Part shown: piece after piece, positions 42,936 through 51,439 of the stretch
Layout of the letters: each line of letters starts with the position of its first letter
Numbering within the stretch: position 1 is the stretch's first letter
Translations under genes and position numbers: made by a program
Origin: CALJTV01 sp036821185
GTDB taxonomy: Bacteria; Chloroflexota; Dehalococcoidia; GIF9; UBA5629
Reading direction: 5' to 3'
Length of the DNA: 64,000 bases
Assembly: GCA_036821185.1 (NCBI GenBank)
Contig: DAISKD010000005.1
Span: 1 to 64,000, forward strand
Notes under the pieces: generated by a model
What the model was told of the DNA's origin: nothing
The model's database searches: none
The model's input: the letters and a program-made list of their open reading frames with translations, nothing else

Positions 42936-43769
42936 TTATTCCAGTACTGTGTTATCGATAAGCCTTGTTTTTCCAATCCTGACAGCTAGTGAAACCAGCG
43001 CAGGACCATCTATTGCGGACAGCTCCTCAAGCGTCTCAGGATGGGCCACACTAACATAATCGATTTCAGCCAGAGGCTCTTTCCTAATCAAGGACGTCAT
43101 TGTCTCTCTGATCACCTCAGCGTCCCTTTCGCCACCTCGCCACAAGTTCTCCGCCAGACTCAGAGCCCTGAACAGCACCGTTGCCGCCTGGCGCTCCTGG
43201 GGATTAAGATAGACATTACGACTGCTCATCGCCAGACCATCGCTCTCGCGCACTGTGGGCACAACCACGACCTCCACATTCATGTTCAGGTCCGAGACCA
43301 TTCTCTTGATCACCACCACCTGCTGAGCATCCTTCTGCCCAAAGTATGCCCGTGTCGGCTCTACGATGTTGAACAGTTTGTTAACCACCGTGGCCACTCC
43401 TCTGAAATGGCCTGGCCGGCTCTTTCCTTCAAGTCGCTCTGTCACCTTCTCAACAACCACCCAGCTGCTGAAACCCGGCGGATACATTTCCTCGCTGGAT
43501 GGCATGAATACAACGTCAGTGTTTTCCCCCTCCAACAGGGCCAAGTCACGTGGAATATCTCGTGGATACCTATTGAAGTCCTCTGTAGGGCCAAATTGGG
43601 TCGGGTTAACAAAGATGCTCACTACCACTAAGGAGTTCTCCACTCTCGCCCGTTTGACCAGCGCTAGATGCCCATCATGCAGATAACCCATTGTGGGCAC
43701 AAAACCAACCGTGCCCTGGCTTTGCTTCCGCAAAGCCTTCATTTCGCCGATCGTCCTTACTATCTGCAT
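42936..43769 (-). CDS. panC: Pantothenate synthetase
   Basis: PanC joins pantoate and beta-alanine with ATP. FVPTMGYLHDGHLALVKRA with the HIGH-like site, VSIFVNPTQFGPTEDFNRYPR, YFGQKDAQQVVVIKRMV and the C-terminal block are all present in 277 residues. It is the last gene of the minus pantothenate operon and follows panB by 4 bp. Confidence 0.97.
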   Translation of the reverse strand: MQIVRTIGEMKALRKQSQGTVGFVPTMGYLHDGHLALVKRARVENSLVVVSIFVNPTQFGPTEDFNRYPRDIPRDLALLEGENTDVVFMPSSEEMYPPGFSSWVVVEKVTERLEGKSRPGHFRGVATVVNKLFNIVEPTRAYFGQKDAQQVVVIKRMVSDLNMNVEVVVVPTVRESDGLAMSSRNVYLNPQERQAATVLFRALSLAENLWRGGERDAEVIRETMTSLIRKEPLAEIDYVSVAHPETLEELSAIDGPALVSLAVRIGKTRLIDNTVLE

Positions 43770-43773
43770 AGCA

Positions 43774-44607
43774 TTAGGACCGCACCAGACCCTCTAGCAA
43801 TCTCTCGTCCATCGTCGGACAGTGCTCCAAGGTAGGAAAAACTCCAGTCTTGACTTCGGAGATGTAACTGGCGATAGCGGCCTTGATCTCACCAGCCAGC
43901 CTTGCGTACTGTTTGGCATGTCTGGGCACAAAATCGGAATAGAGCCCCAGAAGGTCACTAATCACCTGCACCTGCCCATCGCAGTCAGGTCCAGCGCCAA
44001 TGCCAATAGTAGGAATGTTCAGTTCCTGTGTGATTACCCTAGCCAGTGGTGCCGGCACCAGCTCTAGGACCACAGCAAAAGCCCCAGCCTGTTCCAGAGC
44101 TTTAGCATCATTTAGCAATTTTAGCGCCGCTTCCGGGGTTTTCCCTTGTGCCCTGTGACCACCAAGCTGATGAATGGACTGCGGGGTCAACCCAATATGC
44201 CCCATCACCGGGATACCACAATCCACAATCCTTTTTACCGTCTCGGCTACATTCACACCGCCCTCCAGCTTCACCGCTTGGGCCCCACCCTCCTGGATAA
44301 ACCTCGCTGCATTCCGGAGAGCATCAGATACGCTAGTATGATACGTCATAAAGGGCATATCGCCTATGACCATTGCCTGCTGCGTGCCCCTGACCACTGC
44401 CCTAGTATGGTGGATCATATCGTCCATGGTCACAGGTATAGTTGAATCATAACCAAGCACCACCATACCCAAACTATCACCCACCAAGATCAGTGGCACG
44501 CCAGCTTCGTCAACAAGCTTGGCGGTAGAATAGTCATAAGCTGTTAGCATGACTATTTTTTCCTTGCGCTGCTTCATCTCCCTGATAGTGTTGACAGTGA
44601 CTCTCAT
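43774..44607 (-). CDS. panB: 3-methyl-2-oxobutanoate hydroxymethyltransferase
   Basis: PanB makes ketopantoate from ketoisovalerate and methylene-tetrahydrofolate. The 277-residue TIM barrel has MLTAYDYSTAKLVDEAGVP, LVGDSLGMVVLGYDSTIPV (metal Asp), GGAQAVKLEGG, MGHIGLTPQS and IGIGAGPDCDGQVQVISD. AGGAGG precedes the ATG. Confidence 0.97.
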   Translation of the reverse strand: MRVTVNTIREMKQRKEKIVMLTAYDYSTAKLVDEAGVPLILVGDSLGMVVLGYDSTIPVTMDDMIHHTRAVVRGTQQAMVIGDMPFMTYHTSVSDALRNAARFIQEGGAQAVKLEGGVNVAETVKRIVDCGIPVMGHIGLTPQSIHQLGGHRAQGKTPEAALKLLNDAKALEQAGAFAVVLELVPAPLARVITQELNIPTIGIGAGPDCDGQVQVISDLLGLYSDFVPRHAKQYARLAGEIKAAIASYISEVKTGVFPTLEHCPTMDERLLEGLVRS

Positions 44608-44638
44608 CTTCCCAACCCTCCTTTATTTTGTCTTAAAT

Positions 44639-45034
44639 TTAATTGTTGGCCCGCAATAGTTTTTCCGGTTCGGTCAGACCACCCTTGACTTCAACAATCC
44701 TGTTGGCAGCGTCAACATATACCAGCCGGGGAGCAAGAGTAGCAGCCTCTACCTCGGTAACCTCGTGGTAAGATAGCACAATAACGATGTCTCCCTTTGC
44801 CACCAGTCTGGCAGCAGCGCCATTGAGGCAGATCGTGCCCGACCCTCTTTCACCTTCAATTACATAAGTGCTGAACCTGGCACCATTGTTGATGTTTAAA
44901 ACATCCACCCTCTCATAAGGGAGCAAATCTGCCGCTTCCATGAGGTCCTTATCTATAGTGATGCTTCCCTCATAGTCCACGTTGCACTCGGTAACTCTTG
45001 CTCGGTGGATCTTACTCTTGAGCATCGTGCGCAT
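44639..45034 (-). CDS. panD: Aspartate 1-decarboxylase
   Basis: PanD converts aspartate to beta-alanine. It is made as a proenzyme cut at Gly-Ser; the site YEGSITID (Ser about residue 25) becomes the pyruvoyl group. SKIHRARVTECNVDYEG, NGARFSTYVIEGERGSG and GAAARLVAKGDIVIV complete the 131-residue pattern. GGGAGGG lies before the ATG at 45034. Confidence 0.96.
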   Translation of the reverse strand: MRTMLKSKIHRARVTECNVDYEGSITIDKDLMEAADLLPYERVDVLNINNGARFSTYVIEGERGSGTICLNGAAARLVAKGDIVIVLSYHEVTEVEAATLAPRLVYVDAANRIVEVKGGLTEPEKLLRANN

Positions 45035-45036
45035 GC

Positions 45037-45921
45037 TTACCCTCCCTTTTTTCCTAACAGAACTTCCATTTCCTTTGCCCTTGCTTGATCGACCCGCCCT
45101 TTGGCTAGGGCTATAGGCACAGTCTGCAATCCCATTTCTTTATACGTACTCAGAATTGAAGGGGCTACCTTCTCCAAAGCGTCTAAGTGCCTTCTTATAG
45201 TTCCCAGATCACCCCGGGCAATTGGTCCTGTGAGACAATTGGGTAGACCGACATTGCCAATGTTGTTTAACGTACCCTGCAACAAGGGTAACAATGCCTT
45301 AGTCGCCTGTTGCTGAGATACCCCAAAAGTCTGCCACAGGTCTGTAGCCAGCTTTACCAGCGTCACCAGATAGTTGCAGGCAAACACGGCTGCCGCATGG
45401 TAAAGGACCTTGTCCTCGGCCCTCAATATTACCGGTTTCCCATTCAGCGCCTCGGCCATTTTCTTAAGCAAACCCCGCAATGGTTCCTCAGCCTCAATGC
45501 CGAACACAGAGCCATGTATGTTCTTTATGGCCTGCTCAATACTGGCAAAAGTCTGCAATGGGTGGAACGAGCCAGTAATAGCCCCGGCTCTGTACGCTGG
45601 TTCAAGAATGTCCACCGAATGTGCACCACTACAATGCACCACATATTGACCACCACGCCACTGGATCTCCTGAGCCACACGCGCTATAACATCGTCGGGA
45701 GTAGTTATGAAGACAAGTTGGGCAGCATCTGCCACCTGCTGCGCCTTTTCATAAACCTTGCAACCATCAACCATCCCGGCCAGCCTTTGTGCGGAGCCAA
45801 TGCTGCGACTGGACACACCGACAATCCTGTAACCACAGTGCCAAAGACTGAGGGCCAGGGCTGTGCCCGTTGTCCCCGCACCTACGAAACCTAATGTCAG
45901 TCCCTCGTTGTAGTCCTTCAT
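45037..45921 (-). CDS. Rossmann-fold dehydrogenase with DUF2520 domain
   Basis: The 294-residue protein has a nucleotide-binding LGFVGAGTTGTALALSLWHCG, FITTPDDVIARVA, HCSGAHSVDIL and a C-terminal DUF2520 helical domain. The fold resembles pyrroline-5-carboxylate and ketopantoate reductases. The family is uncharacterised. It lies between panD and the P1 peptidase in the pantothenate operon, and no panE-like gene is seen in the window, so a ketopantoate reductase role is a fair hypothesis. Its ATG overlaps the P1 stop by 4 bp. Confidence 0.88.
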   Translation of the reverse strand: MKDYNEGLTLGFVGAGTTGTALALSLWHCGYRIVGVSSRSIGSAQRLAGMVDGCKVYEKAQQVADAAQLVFITTPDDVIARVAQEIQWRGGQYVVHCSGAHSVDILEPAYRAGAITGSFHPLQTFASIEQAIKNIHGSVFGIEAEEPLRGLLKKMAEALNGKPVILRAEDKVLYHAAAVFACNYLVTLVKLATDLWQTFGVSQQQATKALLPLLQGTLNNIGNVGLPNCLTGPIARGDLGTIRRHLDALEKVAPSILSTYKEMGLQTVPIALAKGRVDQARAKEMEVLLGKKGG

Positions 45922-46883
45922 GCCACATCCTTCGCCGCTGGTATACCACCCATGCTCTCCGCCTTCTGGATCGCCCTCACTATAGCCTCTGCGACCAACT
46001 CCGCTGCCACCGCACCCACCACGGTAACGTCAGCACGTCCACTGCCCAGCGAAAGTGCAAATATGACATCGCCATCATGCATAGTATGGCTAGGCCTTAT
46101 GCACCGGGCTATACCATCCTGTGCCATTTGAGCTATCTTGTTTGCCTGCTCCTTTGTTAGGGCAGCATTTGTCGCCACCACCCCCAAAGTCGTGTTCTCA
46201 GACAGCACTTTACCCCTTACCGCTTGCCCTCCCATCAACAGTTCGATGGTACTCAAGAAACCCTTCCCCCGCTCTAAGTCCCTTGGCCCAGCCAGAAGTC
46301 TCCCTGTCCAAGGGTCAACCACATCGCCCACAGCATTCACCACCACAAGAGCACCGATGACCACACCTCCAGCAATCTGCCGGCTAGCCGTGCCCAGTCC
46401 GCTCTTGATAGCCCGCTGTATGCCCATGACCTTGCCCACCGTGGCACCCGTGCCAGCGCCCACACACCCCTCAGCCACCACCCCGTCGCTAGCTGCCAGA
46501 CATGCCTGGTAGCCCTCCTCAGCGCCTGGCCTCCTGAAGGGGTCACCAACATTTAGGTCGAAAATGATGGCCGCTGGCACTATTGGCACCCTGAGCACCG
46601 AAGTCTCATGCCCATATCCGCGCTCCTCCAGGAACCGCATTACGCCACCGGCGGCATCCAGCCCGAAAGCGCTGCCACCGCTGAGGATGACTGCCTGCAC
46701 CTTTTCAACCAGATTGGTCGGGCGAAGCAAATCGGTCTCTCTTGTACCGGGTGCTGAGCCTCTAACATCAACACCTGCTACAGCCCCACTCTCACACAGG
46801 ACGACCGTGCAACCAGTCATCGCCGTCTTATCGGTATGATGCCCGACCTTTATCCCAGGCACATCGGTTATTGCGTTGAACAT
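45918..46883 (-). CDS. P1 family peptidase (DmpA/BapA type)
   Basis: A 321-residue self-processing aminopeptidase. GIKVGHHTDKTAMTGCTVVLCE, LSGGSAFGLDAAGGVMRFLEERG and NTTLGVVATNAALTKEQANK (with the candidate nucleophile Thr) match the family. P1 enzymes include beta-aminopeptidases that release N-terminal beta-alanine, which would supply PanC in this operon. It is the first gene after the terminator-bearing leader. GAGGGGC precedes the ATG. Confidence 0.92.
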   Translation of the reverse strand: MFNAITDVPGIKVGHHTDKTAMTGCTVVLCESGAVAGVDVRGSAPGTRETDLLRPTNLVEKVQAVILSGGSAFGLDAAGGVMRFLEERGYGHETSVLRVPIVPAAIIFDLNVGDPFRRPGAEEGYQACLAASDGVVAEGCVGAGTGATVGKVMGIQRAIKSGLGTASRQIAGGVVIGALVVVNAVGDVVDPWTGRLLAGPRDLERGKGFLSTIELLMGGQAVRGKVLSENTTLGVVATNAALTKEQANKIAQMAQDGIARCIRPSHTMHDGDVIFALSLGSGRADVTVVGAVAAELVAEAIVRAIQKAESMGGIPAAKDVA

Positions 46884-46901
46884 GCCGCCCCTCAGAAAAA
46901 C

Positions 46902-46933
46902 AAAGCCTTCTCAGCATTCGCCGAGAAGGCTTT
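46902..46933 (-). terminator. Intrinsic terminator in the leader of the pantothenate operon
   Basis: AAAGCCTTCTC pairs perfectly with GAGAAGGCTTT around a 10-nt loop. On the minus strand it is followed by GTTTTT, just 18 nt before the first start codon. It may end the speB transcript, but a promoter lies between speB and it, so it can act as an attenuator. Confidence 0.85.
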
Positions 46934-47034
46934 TTGGTCTTCCTCTCTTTCCCGTCTCGGTCATTGCTGATCCAAGCGGTCCTGTGACCTAGCTTGATAA
47001 TGTGCTCACCGCCATTACGGTCGATGGCAGTTAT
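46934..47034 (-). promoter_or_regulatory. Candidate regulatory leader RNA of the pantothenate operon
   Basis: From the predicted start near 47028 the RNA begins with a hairpin (47031-47008, GCCAT/ATGGC core). A second hairpin (46996-46973) has CAAGC/GCTTG, a UA bulge, and GGTC/GACC closing ACAG. The terminator at 46933-46902 follows. A leader with small bulged hairpins and a terminator before pan genes recalls the pan RNA motif described for Chloroflexi and Firmicutes. I cannot confirm a match to its consensus. Confidence 0.5.
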
Positions 47035-47063
47035 ATGTTAACACAGCAGCAACGACCTGTCAA
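47035..47063 (-). promoter_or_regulatory. Pantothenate operon promoter
   Basis: On the minus strand TTGACA (47063-47058), 17 bp, TAACAT (47040-47035). It begins 37 bp after the speB stop. Confidence 0.75.
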
Positions 47064-47099
47064 CACCGACCCCGGAAAACCAATCGCGAGCCGCTATTC

Positions 47100-47984
47100 C
47101 TACTTCAGCAGCGCATAACCTATCAGCTTGTAAGCAAGTTTGGCCGCAAGAAAAGCGCAATGGTCTGGCCCTTCCCGCGGGCATAGCTCTACCAGGTCGA
47201 AACCCACGATATGCCGTCTCCGGGCAACAAGCTTGAGCAGATTCAATACCTGATGCCACTGCATGCCTCCAGGTTCGGGGGTGCTTACTGCCGGCATCAC
47301 CGAGGGGTCAAAAACGTCCAGGTCTATAGTGATATAGACATGCTGTCCTAAGCCAGCTATGATTTCCTCAGGGTCACCAAGTTTACCCTCTGGCTCCTGA
47401 ATAAACGAGCACTTGATACCGCTGCGCTCTATAAACTGCTTTTCTTCAAGGCTGAGACTGCGCACGCCCACCTGTACCACAGGACAGCACTCGGATACAC
47501 GACGCATGACGCAGGCGTGGCCATACCTTGTCCCTAGATATTCGTCGCGGAGATCGGCATGGGCATCTAGCTGCAGAACACTAAGACCAGGAAAGCTCTC
47601 TCCCAAAGCACGCACCACACCCAGAGTAACTGAATGCTCACCACCGAGTACTACTACGAACTTTCCCTCTCCAGCCAGCCCCTTTACCACTTGGTAGACA
47701 AGCTCTACCATGGCTTCAGGTCCTTCCATCACCGGTTCTATCTCGTTGAGGGTATGAATGCCTATTCTATGTATCTCGGTGTCCGTCTCCAGGTCATATA
47801 GTTCCAGATACCGTGAGGTTTCGATAATCGCCTTGGGGCCGTGGCGCGAACCACTATGCCACTCAGAAGTGCCATCGTACGGTACCGGCACAACGACGAC
47901 CTTAGCCCGTGCACGGTCGCTATAAGGAGGCATCAACCCGGCGAAATTGTGCAATAACTGAGGGAAATCCTGTCCTTCGCCCAT
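47100..47984 (-). CDS. speB: Agmatinase
   Basis: Agmatinase hydrolyses agmatine to putrescine and urea. The 294-residue ureohydrolase has the dimanganese ligands in GGEHSVTLG, LQLDAHADLRDEYLG, YGHACVMRRV and TIDLDVFDPSVMPAVSTPEPGG. It overlaps the speD stop by one base, in the unit thiC-cinA-speD-speB. With SpeD it points to spermidine synthesis; speA and speE are not in the window. Confidence 0.95.
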   Translation of the reverse strand: MGEGQDFPQLLHNFAGLMPPYSDRARAKVVVVPVPYDGTSEWHSGSRHGPKAIIETSRYLELYDLETDTEIHRIGIHTLNEIEPVMEGPEAMVELVYQVVKGLAGEGKFVVVLGGEHSVTLGVVRALGESFPGLSVLQLDAHADLRDEYLGTRYGHACVMRRVSECCPVVQVGVRSLSLEEKQFIERSGIKCSFIQEPEGKLGDPEEIIAGLGQHVYITIDLDVFDPSVMPAVSTPEPGGMQWHQVLNLLKLVARRRHIVGFDLVELCPREGPDHCAFLAAKLAYKLIGYALLK

Positions 47985-48385
47985 TAGCTACCAGAGTGCA
48001 TGCCAAGAGAGGCATCACCTATCGCCGAAAGCTCCACCCTGTCCCAATCCCTGTTAAGCAGGCGTGTCGAGAATTTTACCAGCTTGAACTGCTCCTGGAA
48101 GAACTCTATAGCTGAGTCAGCATCGAAATCCTTGCAGGAAAAAACGTCTATATTTACATAGCACCGCTCGGCAAAAGTATGAACACTGATGTGGCTCTCA
48201 GCAATGAAGATGAAACCGGAGACGCCCCAATCTTCCGGCTTGGGACCCTTATAGGTGAGAACAAAGGGCTGAGAGATTTTGGTCATGCCTATCTTGGCAG
48301 GATAGGTATCTAGCAGCTCATATATGAACTGTTCGTCCTGCATAATTTTAGGGTCGTTGCCAAAACCATCGATGATCAGGTGCAT
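47984..48385 (-). CDS. speD: S-adenosylmethionine decarboxylase proenzyme
   Basis: SpeD makes the aminopropyl donor for spermidine. It is a short bacterial form of 133 residues. The self-cleavage Ser is in AESHISVHTFAE and the catalytic Cys in VFSCKDFDAD. Start overlaps the cinA end by 10 bp. Confidence 0.94.
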   Translation of the reverse strand: MHLIIDGFGNDPKIMQDEQFIYELLDTYPAKIGMTKISQPFVLTYKGPKPEDWGVSGFIFIAESHISVHTFAERCYVNIDVFSCKDFDADSAIEFFQEQFKLVKFSTRLLNRDWDRVELSAIGDASLGMHSGS

Positions 48386-49614
48386 TCTGCCTCCTCGAGT
48401 AAAATTCTGCGCAGTTCAAAGAGGGCTGATATGACCGCCCTCTGTCTTGCTCGTGCACGGTTGCCAAATGACCTCCTCTGAAAACTCCACCGTCCCCTAT
48501 CGCTATCAACGCCAACAAATATACTTCCTGCGGTGCTATCCTCAACCACTCCTTCCTCAATACCGATAAGGCTGAAACCGATAGACGTCCCCATGGTATT
48601 CCTGACAGCACCTGCCATAGCCTCAGCTAACCCCATCTTGGCACCTTCTTTTTCGTCCACAACGTTAAAGTCGACGCCAAAAGCCTTCATGTCCTCTATA
48701 TTACAGGCGACAAACCCGCCTTTGTAATAATTTGAGCAATCAGGGACATTTGCCATCATACTGGCAAGCAAGCCGCCAGTATACAACTCCGCAGTAGCAA
48801 TAGTCAACCCCCTCGACACCAACAACGAACCGACGGTACTCTCCAGAGCGTCCGAATCTATCCCCCAAATGTAGTCACCGATTATTCCCCGGATATCAGC
48901 TTCTCTCTGCTCGATGAGGCTTCGAGCTTCGTTTTCATTGGTAGCTTTAGCCGTAATACGTAAATATATGCCATCTCTCTTGGCATACGTTGCCAATGTC
49001 GGATTTGCGGACGCCAGAAACTTGCTAACCCGTTCATCCACCTCCGCCTCCGTCAAGCCGAAGGTCTTTATTGTCCTGGAAACAATAACCTGACCGCCAG
49101 CGATCTGCCTTAACCTGGGAAGCACCTCCTTAGTCCACATCAACTGCATCTCTCCCGGAGGTCCTGGCATGGTAACTATAATTCGACCGTCCTTTTCTAT
49201 CCACCAACCAGGTGCCGTCCCTCTGGGATTGGGAATAACTTTAGCTGAGGGGATCACTCCTGCCTGTCTGATATTGCTCGGTGGCATTTCCATCCCGTAG
49301 CGCCTGAACATCTTCTCAAACCGCTTCACCAGTTCATTATCAATGGTAATTTCCTCGCCCAGAAACTCAGCGATAGCCTCCCTGGTGACATCGTCCTGGG
49401 TGGGCCCCAGACCACCGGTCACCAGAATAACATCCGAACGTTGCCAGGCTAATTTCAGGGTGTCGATGATGCGCTTCTGATTGTCGCCCACAGTGGATAG
49501 GAAGTGCAAGTCGAGCCCGAGCTGAGGCAGTTCGCTTGCCAAATAAGCGGAGTTTGTATCAGTTATCTCCCCCAGCAACAATTCGGTGCCAACGGTGATT
49601 ATCTCAGCCTTCAT
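48376..49614 (-). CDS. cinA: CinA-like protein with degenerate deamidase domain
   Basis: The 412-residue protein has the N-terminal MoCF-like domain with ITVGTELLLGEITDTN and GGLGPTQDDVTREAIAEFLG, and a C-terminal PncC (NMN deamidase) domain. The catalytic motif, usually AESCTGG, reads AELYTGG (residues 275-281), so the nucleophile Ser is Leu. The GIAGPGG loop also reads GIEEGVV. Deamidation is therefore doubtful, while the N-terminal (ADP-ribose pyrophosphatase) half looks intact. Confidence 0.93.
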   Translation of the reverse strand: MKAEIITVGTELLLGEITDTNSAYLASELPQLGLDLHFLSTVGDNQKRIIDTLKLAWQRSDVILVTGGLGPTQDDVTREAIAEFLGEEITIDNELVKRFEKMFRRYGMEMPPSNIRQAGVIPSAKVIPNPRGTAPGWWIEKDGRIIVTMPGPPGEMQLMWTKEVLPRLRQIAGGQVIVSRTIKTFGLTEAEVDERVSKFLASANPTLATYAKRDGIYLRITAKATNENEARSLIEQREADIRGIIGDYIWGIDSDALESTVGSLLVSRGLTIATAELYTGGLLASMMANVPDCSNYYKGGFVACNIEDMKAFGVDFNVVDEKEGAKMGLAEAMAGAVRNTMGTSIGFSLIGIEEGVVEDSTAGSIFVGVDSDRGRWSFQRRSFGNRARARQRAVISALFELRRILLEEAECT

Positions 49615-49636
49615 CTTGTGCTTCTCACCGTATGCA

Positions 49637-50932
49637 TCAACACCTTGTTGCGGAGATGCCGAGATACTTCTCTACCAGCGCCATAGCACAATACTTACCG
49701 CACATGCTACACGCTGGGCCACTGCTTCTGTACTTATCATGGATCAGTCTGACCTTCTCTGGATCGAGGGCTACCTTTGCCTGGAGTTCCCAGTCCAGGT
49801 TCTTTCTGGCGCTGGACATCTTCCGGTCCCAGTCGGCAGCTCCTTTTACTCCGCGGACAATATCGGCAGCATGAGCAGCAATCCTGGAGGCTATCACACC
49901 TACCTTCACATCCTCGCTATCCGGCAGAGACAGGTGCTCTGCAGGTGTAACATAGCAGAGAAAGTCCGCACCTGCTGCCGCCGCTATAGCAGCACCAATG
50001 GCAGCAGCGATATGGTCATAGCCAGCAGCAATGTCTGTAACCAGAGGACCGAGTACATAGAACGGAGCCCCCCGGCAGAGACTCTTCTCGATTTGCACGT
50101 TAGCAGCGATCTGGTCCATCGGTACATGTCCCGGCCCCTCTACCATCACCTGCACACCGGACTCCCTTGCCCGCTCTACCAGCTCACCTAAAATGATAAG
50201 CTCCTCAACTTGGGGACGATCAGTAGCATCCGCCAAGCTGCCTGGGCGCATGCCATCGCCAAGGCTCAGAGTTACATCATACTCTCGTGCTATATCAAGG
50301 AGCCGCTCGAAATACTCATAAAGCGGGTTCTCCCGGTCATTATGCAACATCCAGCCGATGAGGAACGCTCCGCCCCTAGAGACTACATCAGTAAGCCTCC
50401 TCCGCTTCTTCAGTCGTTCGATAGTCGCCAGAGTAACACCGCAATGGACAGTCATAAAGTCCACACCGTCCTTCGCCTGCTGCTCGAGAGCGGCGAAGAT
50501 GTCGTCCACAGTCATGTTTACTATGGCGCCTCGTCTCTCAATGGCTTCGATCCCGGCCTGATAAATCGGAACGGTGCCCACAGGTAAATGACTAGCTTCG
50601 ATGATTGCTCTGCGGATGACAGAAATATCTCCCCCCGTGCTCAGGTCCATCACCGTGTCAGCACCAAACTCTATGGCAACACGCAACTTCTCCAGTTCGC
50701 TCTCCACCGTCCCATAGTCAGAAGAGGTGCCGATGTTAGCATTGACCTTAACACGCAGCCCCTGTCCAATCCCGCAGGGGATAAGGTTGCGATGGTTCAC
50801 ATTTGCGGGTATGACTATCCTTCCCTCAGCGACATTCCTGAGAACAAATTCTTCATCCACCCCCTCAGCATCTGCTACATGCCTCAGCTGGGGTGATAGA
50901 ATACCCTGTTTTGCCAGTTCCAGTTGGGTCAT
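49637..50932 (-). CDS. thiC: Phosphomethylpyrimidine synthase ThiC
   Basis: ThiC is a radical SAM enzyme that rearranges AIR to the thiamine pyrimidine. The 431-residue short form has NANIGTSSDYG, MDLSTGGDI, TVHCGVT, SLGDGMRPGS, EGPGHVPMDQI and the C-terminal iron-sulfur CSMCGKYC motif. The ATG at 50932 follows GGGAAGG. I see no TPP riboswitch consensus in the 288 bp upstream. A tRNA-Gly gene lies upstream on the same strand. Confidence 0.97.
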   Translation of the reverse strand: MTQLELAKQGILSPQLRHVADAEGVDEEFVLRNVAEGRIVIPANVNHRNLIPCGIGQGLRVKVNANIGTSSDYGTVESELEKLRVAIEFGADTVMDLSTGGDISVIRRAIIEASHLPVGTVPIYQAGIEAIERRGAIVNMTVDDIFAALEQQAKDGVDFMTVHCGVTLATIERLKKRRRLTDVVSRGGAFLIGWMLHNDRENPLYEYFERLLDIAREYDVTLSLGDGMRPGSLADATDRPQVEELIILGELVERARESGVQVMVEGPGHVPMDQIAANVQIEKSLCRGAPFYVLGPLVTDIAAGYDHIAAAIGAAIAAAAGADFLCYVTPAEHLSLPDSEDVKVGVIASRIAAHAADIVRGVKGAADWDRKMSSARKNLDWELQAKVALDPEKVRLIHDKYRSSGPACSMCGKYCAMALVEKYLGISATRC

Positions 50933-51220
50933 TTCCTTCCCGTTTTAGAAATTACGCCTAAATATACCATACAACCTAACTGCCAAACAAGGACTGAGAG
51001 ACACGCTACCAGTATTTCTGGTTGGGCTCTTTTAGCCCCTCAAGAAGAAAGAATGAAGCTCACCTTCGGGAAGCCAGCATTTGCCTTGCCCTCTCCACTT
51101 CGGGAAGACAATTACTGGAGGTAAAACCCGTTGCAGCCCTGGACAACTATACTTATTACACAGCCCGAAGAAGGTACCACAAGCAGAGGACCGAAAGCAA
51201 GCACAACTAAGAATTACTGG
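50933..51220 (-). other. Region between tRNA-Gly and thiC
   Basis: No gene is supported. On the minus strand there are two copies of CTTCCCGAAG, 38 nt apart, and a hairpin GGGCT-AAAAG-AGCCC near 51030-51044. The CTGAGA and CTGATCTGG-type elements of a TPP riboswitch were not found. Confidence 0.4.
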
Positions 51221-51293
51221 AGCGGGAGACGGGACTCGAACCCGCGACAACCTGCTTGGAAGGCAGGAACTCTACCACCTGAGTTACTCCCGC
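51221..51293 (-). tRNA. tRNA-Gly (anticodon TCC)
   Basis: The minus strand gives a cloverleaf with acceptor GCGGGAG/CTCCCGC, D arm CTCAGGTGGTAGAG, anticodon loop CTTCCAA, and T arm GCGGGTTCGAGTCCCGT. No CCA is encoded. Confidence 0.97.
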
Positions 51294-51424
51294 ACACCGT
51301 ACTCATTTTAGCTACGAAGGGCATCCCCTGTCAAAACGCAGCAACCGCCTGCCAAGCACCTATCTCGCGCACCAAAGGTTGTTGTCCGCAGAACCTGCTT
51401 GGTACAATGAAAAGCGCTTTATCT

Positions 51425-51430
51425 TAGAAT
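51425..51430 (+). promoter_or_regulatory. -10 box of the ABC transporter operon
   Basis: TAGAAT lies 9 bp before the ATG at 51440, predicting a leader of about 3 nt. The matching -35 is poor (TTGGTA at 20 bp), so this site is less certain than the others. Confidence 0.45.
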
Positions 51431-51439
51431 GTTCGCCCA

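Noticed and set aside
51032..51250. 72-residue minus frame overlapping tRNA-Gly
   Set aside because: It starts inside the tRNA and has no supporting features.
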